From assembly GCA_949295645.1 (NCBI GenBank), contig CASFLY010000054.1:1-33689 (forward strand): 33,689 nucleotides of DNA, written 5' to 3'. The notes under the pieces were generated by a model, which ran no database searches, was not told the DNA's origin, and saw nothing but the letters and a program-made list of their open reading frames with translations. Position numbers and translations under genes: made by a program. Positions 1-8,182 of this stretch are shown piece after piece. The stretch's first letter is position 1, and the number at the start of each line of letters is the position of its first letter. The DNA is from an uncultured Bacteroidales bacterium. Lineage in GTDB: Bacteria > Bacteroidota > Bacteroidia > Bacteroidales > UBA932.

Positions 1-65
1 AGGTTCAGGATCTTAGCCTGACAACATCTTTTGTTTGGAGTTCTTTGACGATATTGATAACTTAG

Positions 66-106
66 CGGAGCTGTTTGGGAACCTTCAATATCCCTAAACA
101 GCTCCG
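66..106 (-). terminator. Strong inverted repeat, candidate terminator
   Basis: Arms 66-80 and 91-106 pair over 15 bp (CGGAGCTGTTT then GGGA against TCCC then AAACAGCTCCG), with one bulged T at 95 and a 10-nt loop. It lies about 50 nt past the stop of the minus-strand P-loop gene, so it most simply ends that transcript. There is no clear T tract on either side, so it could instead be bidirectional or a protein-binding site. Positions 1-65 and 107-154 show no gene. Confidence 0.5.
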
Positions 107-154
107 AAATATAACTTGACACAGTTTAGTTTACACTACCGCGATGACGGAGTG

Positions 155-556
155 TCAGATGCTGGCGATAATGGTATTCATATCAGCTTGTTCTGCAGGA
201 GTATTCTTTGCCGGAAGTGTCTTTTGAATGACAATAAGATTCTGCTGATACTTATTGCGCAGGCGTTTCAAGGCCATTTGCTTGTCGCTGTTTGCTATTA
301 TCAGCACATCGGCACCGTACCCGTCATAAAAAGCTGCGGCACAAAGCACATCAATGGAAATGTCTCCCATTGTGAACATTGCCACTTTCTTGTTCTGATA
401 ATCAAGGACACACTCGAAATCGATGGAATCTTGTCTTATTCTTGACTTAGATCTGATTACGGATGCTCCGAGAACTTCGGTTAACTGCTTGTAAACCATA
501 CCAAGGGTCGTAGTTTTTCCTGACCCGGACTGTCCGTTTAATACAATGATTTTCAT
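155..556 (-). CDS. Small P-loop NTPase of unknown function
   Basis: This 133-residue protein opens with a classic Walker A motif, GQSGSGKTTT at residues 8-17, directly after a hydrophobic first strand (MKIIVLN). A second hydrophobic strand (ADVLIIANS, near residue 84) could be the Walker B strand or carry a base-recognition motif. No signal peptide or membrane segment is visible, so it should be cytoplasmic. The start codon lies 17 bp after the stop of the LRR lipoprotein gene, so the two are probably cotranscribed. The family is not recognised: a small nucleotide or small-molecule kinase is one possibility, but no second diagnostic motif was found. It shares the low G+C of the adjacent 3' end of the LRR gene, so the two may have arrived together. 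Confidence 0.75.
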   Translation of the reverse strand: MKIIVLNGQSGSGKTTTLGMVYKQLTEVLGASVIRSKSRIRQDSIDFECVLDYQNKKVAMFTMGDISIDVLCAAAFYDGYGADVLIIANSDKQMALKRLRNKYQQNLIVIQKTLPAKNTPAEQADMNTIIASI

Positions 557-573
557 TTTTATAAATTTTAAGG

Positions 574-3500
574 TTATTGTATGAATACACCAAATGAATA
601 ATGTAATTCTGAAGCGGCTCTACCTTTGGTACTACCGTCACTCATATCTAAATAAAAATAAGGGAAGGGTGCTATACCCGAAGCCTTTGTTGAAGTCCAA
701 TACGTACCTATCCCCATTAAATAATTATTATCATATCCAAACGCTTCTAATGATGCAGCAAGTTCGGACTTATTATTATAAATAGTAATAGACTCTGTTT
801 GTGTCGGCAATTTTAATCCTTGTTCTTTCCAATATGAATCAGATGAAGCCCAATTCATTGTAGTGGTACTCCTTTCACAAGAAATAATATAATTCTGTTT
901 GTTATACGCAAAACCACATAAGTTTATGCTATTTATAGAAAAGCACTGATATTGTTTACTAAATGATATCTTACAATTATCTAAGAAACTTTCAATTGAT
1001 AGTACTTGTAAATTAATACAATTATCAGGTATGGATAATTCGGCTAATGCATTGTTCTTTGTAAGATTTAATTTTTGTATGCTTACACTTTTAGTTAAAA
1101 TAAGTTTAATCAAGCCTGTGTTTGCAGTTAAATCCAATATAGTTAGATTTGTATTATCGCTTAAATCCAAATTAGTTAAATCAAAATTGGCCGAGAGGTT
1201 GATATCCGAGAGGGAAAGGCCGGAGGCGCGGAGTTCTGTGAGGACTGGATTGTTGGCAACGTTGAGAACATTGACGGCAGAGTTTCCGCTGACATCCAGC
1301 CAGGTTAGGGCAGGATTGCTGCGGACATTGACAGCCTGCAGGCTGTTCGTGGACACGTCTAATTTCTGTAATGCAGTGTTAGAGGACACATTAAGGTATG
1401 TCAGGGCGTTGGTATTGCACTCCAAGGTGACGAGAGCAGTACAGTTCCTGACATCAAGGGTAGGGATCGAATTTTCGTTGCACAGCAGGGTGGTCAGTGC
1501 CGTGTTGTGTGTCATATCCAGACTCTGCAGGTCGCAGCCGTTCAGATTCAGATTTCGGAGTACAGTCAGGCTCGATACGTCTATGCTCTGGAGCGAGGTG
1601 TTCCCGCTGCAGTCGAGAGAAGTCAGCTGCGTGTTGGCGGTGACATCTATCGAAGACAGCATAGTGCTTCCGCTGACAGTAAGGGACGTAAACGGAGTGT
1701 CGGCAACGGATAAGGTCAGGGAAGCAGCCTGGCTGTAGCCCGACACTGTGATGGCGGTTCCGCTCACGGCATTGGTTGATACATCCTGTAAGTACAGGGC
1801 CTGCAAGGCTGTGCATCCGGTCAGGTCGAGATTCTCGACGGGATTTCCGTAGCAGCGCAGGGTCGTCAGCTTGGTCAGACGTGGCAGGCTGACGGTGGAA
1901 ATCTCGTTGTTCGAACAGTCAAGAGTTTCCAGATTCGTACAGGCTTCCAAACCGGTAAGATCCTTTACACCTCTGCCGGAACAATTCACTAAAGTCACAT
2001 TGTCCGCCTCAGCGATACTCAACTCTCCGTCACCGTCGTCATCATAGTTCCCGACAAGCCAGGCCTTCAGAGCCGCATCAGGAATGACTACTCCGCCGTC
2101 ATTGTGGAATATTTCCGTAGTCTCGTCCTTGGTCAGATCCAAAGAGCCGTCCTGCATCTCGGTCAGCCAGAGCTTGGCAAGTTTTGGATTTCCGGAGCAG
2201 TTCAGAGTCTCTAATTTTGCATTCTCGCTGACATTCAGGGAAGTAAGCGAATTGGCCGCACAATCCAAAGCCGTCAGACCGGCGCAAGTGGACACGTCAA
2301 GCCCGGTTATGCCATTCCCAGAGCAGTCCAGTACTTTGACAGACGGGCAGGCAGACACATCCACACGCGACAGTCTGTTGTCGGAGCAGTCCAAGGAAAC
2401 AAGCCCGGAAGCCTTGCCCAAGTCTATGCTTGCGATATTGTTTCCTGAGATATCCAAAGTCTGCAACTGTGAACAGGTCGAAATCTCCAAAACGGTCAAA
2501 GCATTGTTCTCGCAATTCAAGTCAGCCAGCTGGCGGTTTTCGCGCAGATTCAGTGCATTGAGACTGTTCGTCCCGCAATTCAGGGTTTTCAGGGCGGTAT
2601 TCTTCGAGATATTCAGTCCGTCTATCTTATTGTCCGCGCAGTTTAGGGTCTCAAGTGAGGTCAACGTGCTGACATTCAAAGCCGAAAGGTCATTCGACGA
2701 ACAGTCCAAAGACGCCAGGAAACGGCAGCCGGTCACATCGATGGACGTCAGATAGTTATGAGAGGCATTGACAGATGTCAAAGCGGTATTGTTGCTCAAA
2801 TCGAGAGTTTCGATCCTGTTGTAGCTGCAGTCGAGATTTTTCAGGGAAGTGAAATATTCGATACCGGCCAATGACTCGATACGGCTCAACGATGCCGAAA
2901 TATTTATATCCTCCACGGCTTCCGCTTCTTCGTAAGAAATTTCCCCGTCGCCGTCGGTATCGAACTCGCGTACGAGATATGCCTTGAAATTGGCGTCAGG
3001 AACATAGATGTTGTCGGTCGTCCAAGGCACGATACCGATGAAGTCGGAAGAAATCTCGCTATTCCCGTCAGAAATGACAAATGCCGCATTCATCGATTTT
3101 TCGCCTCTGAAAAAGCCGTCGTCTATGCCGTCCCCAGAGACAACAAGCGAGATAACCCCGTCATCGGAGGCGGCCACATCCGTAATCTGAAGCTGTACAA
3201 AAGAAACTGCCCTGGTGATGGTATAGACAGCCCTCATAGTCAGTGCTTCTTCCCATACCTTCTCCAATTCCGCGGCAGCCGTCGCGGGTCTGAGGGCGAA
3301 ATCGAACACGGCCGTACCCGGAGTGATGACTCCGCCGCTGTTCGTGTAGCTCATAGTGGCCATGCAGTCTGAATACTGCGGTACGAAAGTCACGGACTGT
3401 ATTCGCGACATGATCTGCGCTATCTGTTCTTGAATCTCCTCTATGTCGGTCTGGATGCTGTAGATGGCAGTTTTGATCTCCTGAATATCGTTCTCGATGT

Positions 3501-5297
3501 CATCCACCCGTCCGGTCAGCGTTGCAATGGTGCTGTTCACCTGCGCTATCTTCGTATCGATGGTTTCATTCAGCGTTGCCACTTCATTTGCCATTTCGCC
3601 TCGGATTTCACCTTCGGATTCGGTAATGGCTGTCGCAATGGCGTTCTGATAAGCCGCCGTAATTTCCGTTTTTGCCGATTCAAGGTCGTTTCGCAACTGT
3701 TCAATGGCTTCCGCGTTCGCGGCAATGGCATTGGAGTTTTTCGAGATGGCCTCGGCATTGTCTGAGATAAGCTGTGAGTTTTTCGCAATGGCAGAAGTGT
3801 TTTCACTTATTTTCACAGCATTTTCGGCTATAGCCCTTTCATTTGCGCTTATCTTCTCCTGCGCGGAGGCAAGAGTTGTCTGTAAAGCCTTGATGGACTG
3901 CGAGTTTGTGGTAATCAGCCCCGAATTTTCAGCAATCTTGTCCGCATTTTGTGAAATGAGCTCCTTGTTTTCCTCTATTAAAGACAAATTCGCTTCGATG
4001 GCTGTCGCATTATCCTTTATGTTTTGCAGATTCTGGGCAATCTTAGATGTGTTGTCGGAAATCTTTAGGGTATTGGCCGTGATAGCCTCGACGTTTGTAT
4101 TGATTTTTTCCGAATTTTCCGCAATGGCTGCGGCATTGGCAGATATGGCCTCGCTGTTCTCTGAAACAGAACCGTCAAGAACTGTCAGGTCATTGCGCAT
4201 GCCGGATATCTGAGCCCTGTTGTCTTCTATTTTCTGTGTCAGCACGGATTCGAGGCCGGAAATCATGTTTTCAAGGTAGGCGCGTGCAGACGCGATGCTG
4301 CCTTCAAGTTCCGATTTGAGCGACGAGAGCTGCGAATTAGTGTAGCTGAGTGAGGCATAGCCTGTAAGTTGTTCGCTGACCCAGGACTGCATAGATGTCT
4401 CAAGACTTGAGATGGAACTCGCAAGAGAACTATTCATCTGTTCAGTGGCATCGCCTACAGCATCCGTGATGACTCCGGCGTAGGCTTGGGTGATCTCGTT
4501 TTTTGCCGTAGCTATGGCCTGTGTGTAGGCGTCCGTGATTTCGGAAACGGCTGTCTGAAGCTCCTCTGCGCCGATTCCGTCTGACGGGAGGGCTCCGAGG
4601 GCTTCATCTATGGCCGCATCTACTGCCCGGTCTATTTCTTCTGAGATTTTTCCGGCAATTTCACTCTCCAATCTTTCCAATGAGCTGTTCATAGTTTCTA
4701 TGTCAGCCTTGATTCCTGAAACTTCCGCTGCAGTGGCATTGTATTGTTCCAATGTGGCGAATGTGGCTTCTGTCCAGGATTTTACATCCTCGTCGCCGGA
4801 GTTGATATATGCTTTCAAGTCTGTGTCCACATATTCTTTAAGAGCAGAGATGCGCGTATCGAGGCTTTCAGTACGCGTTTCCAAGGATGATATCGACGTG
4901 TTGACCGACTGGAATTCATTTTCCATAGAGGTTTTCAAGGCTTCGAGTTGGGAAAGCAGGTTCGCGTGTTCTGCAGAGGCTGAGGATTCCATCGACACAA
5001 GATCATCACGCAACTCCTGGATTCCTGTTTCGATGGCGTCTATGGATTTCCCCATTTCGGCGGCTGAACTGTGGAGCGTGCTGATGTAGGACTCCAACTC
5101 GGAATCGGTATTGGACAATACCGTAAGAGTGGATGTAATGGATTCGATCTGCCGGGAAATGGAGGCTATCTGGCTGTTTCTGATGTCATTGATCTGTGAC
5201 TGCAGATTTTCGAATTTTTCCTTGTGACAGGACGTCAGTACCCCCCCCCGCAGATGAAAAATGCTGTAACTGCGAGCAGGATAAGCTGTTGTTTCAT
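574..5297 (-). CDS. Giant coiled-coil/LRR surface lipoprotein, signal peptide frameshifted at a G tract
   Basis: The natural start is probably the ATG at 5297-5295. It begins MKQQLILLAVTAFFIC, and after a run of nine G (5241-5249) that frame hits a stop. With ten G (or seven) it would run into LTSC-HKEK, a lipobox with Cys24 followed by Lys and Glu, giving about 1574 residues. As written, the open frame joins only after the tract, and the unbroken frame extends upstream to 5409 without a signal peptide. Parts in order, in restored numbering: coiled coil from about 25; IxxN heptads about 378-537; more coiled coil to about 640; a beta-rich region; an EF-hand-like DTDGDGEIS segment near 780; LRRs of about 21 residues (LDCSxNxLTxLDVS); a second DDDGDGELS segment; more LRRs; then a C-terminal domain with LPT and YWTS motifs, as in FISUMP/DUF1566-type lectin-like folds. 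Likely a cell-surface adhesin or binding protein. A base error in the tract is the alternative. Confidence 0.8.
5241..5249 (-). repeat. Homopolymeric G9 tract in the signal peptide coding region
   Basis: Nine C on the plus strand are nine G on the coding strand. They lie between the hydrophobic core of the signal peptide and its lipobox. G9 leads to a stop five codons after FIC, while G10 or G7 restores the lipobox frame. Such tracts slip during replication, so this is a candidate ON/OFF switch, currently OFF. Confidence 0.7.
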
Positions 5298-5406
5298 AGC
5301 GACGGGCGTATTTGCTTTCCGGGCTCTGGGGAAAGACGGTTAAACAGGTTTGAGGTGCAGAGCCGGTCTTGGCTAAGTCTTGAATAGACAAGTCAGACAC
5401 ACCCTG

Positions 5407-5438
5407 CAAATTTAGAAACAGTTTTGAGATTTGTCAAA
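5407..5438 (-). promoter_or_regulatory. Promoter of the LRR lipoprotein gene
   Basis: On the minus strand TTTG (5438-5435) is followed after exactly 20 nt by TAAATTTG (5414-5407). This matches the Bacteroidota consensus of TTTG at -33 and TAnnTTTG at -7. Transcription would begin near 5400, leaving a leader of about 100 nt before the ATG at 5297. It also argues against the ATG at 5409, which lies upstream of the predicted transcript start. Confidence 0.75.
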
Positions 5439-5461
5439 ATATTTTACCCGTGGTAAAAAGC

Positions 5462-5926
5462 CTACTCCCTGTCATTCATCCTGTATTCCATCCGCGACAC
5501 TATCCGGACGACATCCTTGCGCAGCCCTTCGACCGTAATCCTGTTCGCTTCTTCTCCGAAAATAATCCTGTCCTCGAATTTCCTCGACAGTCTGCCTCCG
5601 GCGCTTTTCAGGCGGAACGTCATTATCCCGTCAGCGTCCTTTTCCTGTTCATATCCGAACTCCTGCATCATGCCGGCGATCTGTACTTTGCTGCTGCTCA
5701 AGCTTGTATGTACCCTTGGGGTAGCCTTGACGTAGCTTACCTTAGGGTAGACGGCCGCGATGAGGACGAGTATGCCGAGAATCTGCCACAGCGACCTGTA
5801 TCCGTCCCTGAACATGGTTTCGATGTCGAATTCCGTCATCCCGGTGATGACGAAGACGGCTACAATCAGCACGAAAATCAGCAGGAAATAGACGAAAGTC
5901 TTGAGCGAACGTATGAAATATCTCAT
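5462..5926 (-). CDS. Small inner-membrane protein with two transmembrane segments
   Basis: This 154-residue protein has a basic N-terminus (MRYFIRSLK) and a strong hydrophobic segment at about 10-28. A second segment (QILGILVLIAAVYP) lies near 48-61. A soluble domain of about 90 residues follows, probably cytoplasmic, rich in Lys, Arg and Glu (KVQIAGMMQEFGYEQ onward). I recognise no named domain. It resembles small hypothetical proteins of Bacteroidales, but I cannot assign a role. It is transcribed divergently from the 6041 gene, and the two start regions share one palindromic -7 element. Its 3' end faces the LRR lipoprotein promoter at 5407-5438. Confidence 0.7.
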   Translation of the reverse strand: MRYFIRSLKTFVYFLLIFVLIVAVFVITGMTEFDIETMFRDGYRSLWQILGILVLIAAVYPKVSYVKATPRVHTSLSSSKVQIAGMMQEFGYEQEKDADGIMTFRLKSAGGRLSRKFEDRIIFGEEANRITVEGLRKDVVRIVSRMEYRMNDRE

Positions 5927-5979
5927 AATATGTAGCTTTTATCACGTTTCTAATACACGAAAGTGTGTATGTTATGTGA

Positions 5980-5997
5980 CAAATATAATTATATTTG
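5980..5997. promoter_or_regulatory. Palindromic divergent -7 element
   Basis: CAAATATAATTATATTTG is a perfect 18-bp palindrome. Each half reads TATATTTG on one strand, matching TAnnTTTG: plus strand 5990-5997 for the 6041 gene, minus strand 5987-5980 for the 5926 gene. Neither side has a clean TTTG at -33. The two -7 boxes directly abut or overlap, so polymerases on the two strands should compete. Confidence 0.6.
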
Positions 5998-6040
5998 TAG
6001 AATATTGAGAAAACGGACAATTAATTAAACGGAATAAACC

Positions 6041-6943
6041 ATGGAAGAGAAAAATCCCAACAGGCCGTCCCAGGCTAACCTGAATGAACAGAAATTGAAA
6101 ACGACTATGTATGCAATGATCGCCGTGGCTGCGGTCCTGGCCCTGGTGCTTGCTTACGTCTGGTATCAGAAAAGTTCGCTTGTCAGCGAGCTGAATATCG
6201 AGAAGGAAGCCTTGACGGAGCAGATGATCTCATTGCAGAACGACTATGCCACGCTGTCTTCCGACAACGACAAGATAAACGCCCAGCTGGATTCTTCCCG
6301 CGAAGAGGTGTCCCAGCTGATAGAGCGCATCAAAAAGACCGAGGCTACGAACAGGGCGATGATCCGCAAGTATGAAAAGGAACTCGGCACGCTCAGGAGC
6401 ATAATGCGGAACTATATCGTACAGATAGACTCGCTCAACACGCTGAATCACAAACTGACTGCGGATGCTGCAGCGGCACGCAGGGAAGCGGCGGAGACCC
6501 GCAGGCAGTCTGAAGAGCTCAGCAAGGCCGTGGAAAGCCTTTCCGATCAGGTTGCCGTGGGTTCAGTCCTGAAAGGACGCGCCATCAGAATGGATGCCTA
6601 CAATGGTTCGGACAAGGTTACTGACAGGAGCAGCAGGGTGGTACGCCTTATGACTACCCTCAGCCTTGTGGAAAACGAACTGGCTCCTAAAGGGCCTGTA
6701 AGAGTCTATATCAGGGTAAAGGGCCCGGACGGAATCCTGCTGACCGGTGAAGACCAGAGGACTTTCGATTACAACGGCGAGCCTCTGATCTGCTCTGCAT
6801 CGCGCGAGGTGGACTATCAGGGCAAGGAAGTGGAGCTCAGCATCTACCTGAACGGAATATCGGATTTCGTGAAGGGCATCTACACCGTCGAGGCCTATAC
6901 CGAGAACAATCTCCTCGGCTCGGCTGAACTGATGCTCCGATAG
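6041..6943 (+). CDS. Membrane-anchored coiled-coil protein
   Basis: This is a 300-residue protein with a charged N-terminal stretch of about 20 residues. A single transmembrane helix (about 23-43, ending in VWYQK) follows. A long coiled coil runs from about 47 to 175 (SLVSELNIEKEALTEQM to SEELSKAVESL). The C-terminal domain of about 125 residues looks beta-rich (RAIRMDAYNGSDKVTDRSSRVVRL, VRVYIRVKGPDGILLTGE). It is probably a single-pass membrane protein with the coiled coil and beta domain in the periplasm. No named family is recognised. The stop lies 15 bp before hemW, so the two are probably one transcript from the TATATTTG element at 5990-5997. Confidence 0.8.
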   Translation: MEEKNPNRPSQANLNEQKLKTTMYAMIAVAAVLALVLAYVWYQKSSLVSELNIEKEALTEQMISLQNDYATLSSDNDKINAQLDSSREEVSQLIERIKKTEATNRAMIRKYEKELGTLRSIMRNYIVQIDSLNTLNHKLTADAAAARREAAETRRQSEELSKAVESLSDQVAVGSVLKGRAIRMDAYNGSDKVTDRSSRVVRLMTTLSLVENELAPKGPVRVYIRVKGPDGILLTGEDQRTFDYNGEPLICSASREVDYQGKEVELSIYLNGISDFVKGIYTVEAYTENNLLGSAELMLR

Positions 6944-6958
6944 ACGGCCGGTTCCCGT

Positions 6959-8113
6959 ATGGTCTATATCCACATCCCGTTCTGCAGGAGCTTTTGTACT
7001 TATTGCGGTTTTTATTCGGAGATTCCTTGCGGAGGCAGTGAGTACGGACGTTTTGCGGAAGCCCTCGGGAGTGAGATAAGGCGGCGGAAGGCCGAAATGC
7101 AAAATAAAGACGGGAGATACGGCGCGGGAGACCGCCTTGTTCCCCGATCCCCGAATACATTGTATATAGGTGGCGGCACCCCATCGGTGCTGCCGCTTTC
7201 CGTTTTGTCATCTCTCGTGCAGGAACTGGCGCGGAACGGCGCGGCTGCTCCCTTCGAGGAATTCACGGTGGAGGTAAACCCGGACGACATTGTCGGAAAG
7301 GGGCAGGAATATGTCGAGGGCCTGCTGTCTCTCGGGGTAAACAGGATCAGCATGGGAGTACAGTCTTTCGACGATGCCCTGTTGAAGTGGATGAACCGCA
7401 GGCACGATGCGGCCGCTATAGTGCCGGCATACCGTATCCTGCGCCGGGCAGGAGTGAAGAATATCGGTATCGACCTGATTTTCGGGATCTCCGGGATGGA
7501 CGACAGGGGATGGACAAGGACCATAGAGCAGGCATTGGCATTGCCCGGAGGGCCGCCCGAACATATTTCGGCATATCAGCTGTCGGTGGAGCAGGGAAGC
7601 GCCCTGGCTGAAATGGCGGCGGACGGCAGGTATGAGGAAGCCCGGGAGGAACAATGCCTGCGTCATTACGGGACACTGTGTACTATGCTCGGAGAAGCAG
7701 GGTACAGCCATTATGAGATATCGAACTTTGCGCTCCCCGGCCGTGAGGCCGTGCACAATTCGGCCTACTGGTCCGGGTGCTCCTATGTCGGACTGGGCCC
7801 CGGGGCGCATTCTTACGATGCGGAAAACGGTGTCAGAAGCTGGAACAGTGCTTCGTTGGACGACTATATGACTTCGGCCGGCTGCCGTGAGTCGGAGAAA
7901 CTTACTGAAGAACAGATGGCGATGGAAAGGATAATGCTGGCGCTCAGGACTTCCGGAGGCATCCCCGAGGAGGAACTGCGCAGGAAGGGCCGGGCCGGAG
8001 CAGTGGACGCGATGCTGTCGGAGAGAAGCCTTGTCAGGCTTGCCGGAGGCAATGTGAGAATCCCCGAGTCCCGTTTTTTCGTGTCCGACGCCATAATTTC
8101 GGATATTGTATGA
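6959..8113 (+). CDS. hemW: HemW, radical SAM heme chaperone
   Basis: The protein has 384 residues. The N-terminal motif HIPFCRSFCTYCGF places the three cluster-binding cysteines at 9, 13 and 16 (CxxxCxxC). It is followed by YIGGGTPS, the SAM-binding glycine motif, and by VNRISMGVQSF and GIDLIFGI segments typical of the HemN/HemW group. The protein starts right at the HIPFC motif and lacks the N-terminal extension found in true oxygen-independent coproporphyrinogen III oxidase (HemN). It is therefore called HemW, a heme-binding protein thought to deliver heme to apo-proteins in the cytoplasm. HemW length (about 375-400) fits. The ATG at 6959 is the only start that keeps the motif position. It follows the coiled-coil gene closely and is probably cotranscribed with it. 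Confidence 0.9.
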   Translation: MVYIHIPFCRSFCTYCGFYSEIPCGGSEYGRFAEALGSEIRRRKAEMQNKDGRYGAGDRLVPRSPNTLYIGGGTPSVLPLSVLSSLVQELARNGAAAPFEEFTVEVNPDDIVGKGQEYVEGLLSLGVNRISMGVQSFDDALLKWMNRRHDAAAIVPAYRILRRAGVKNIGIDLIFGISGMDDRGWTRTIEQALALPGGPPEHISAYQLSVEQGSALAEMAADGRYEEAREEQCLRHYGTLCTMLGEAGYSHYEISNFALPGREAVHNSAYWSGCSYVGLGPGAHSYDAENGVRSWNSASLDDYMTSAGCRESEKLTEEQMAMERIMLALRTSGGIPEEELRRKGRAGAVDAMLSERSLVRLAGGNVRIPESRFFVSDAIISDIV

Positions 8114-8182
8114 TGGCTTGTGTCCCGTCGTCCCGCTGATACGGCAGGAGTGCGGGAACCACGCGTTGATTTATTGACGGTT

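Noticed and set aside
66-106. Attachment site or CRISPR-type repeat
   Set aside because: It occurs only once in the window and has no partner copy; a terminator-like hairpin is the simpler reading.
574-900. Lectin-like C-terminus as a target of a diversity-generating retroelement
   Set aside because: The fold type fits, but no reverse transcriptase or template repeat is in the window. The region upstream of position 1 is unseen, so this cannot be excluded fully.
6959-8113. Oxygen-independent coproporphyrinogen III oxidase (HemN)
   Set aside because: The CxxxCxxC motif starts at residue 9 with no N-terminal extension, which fits HemW rather than HemN.
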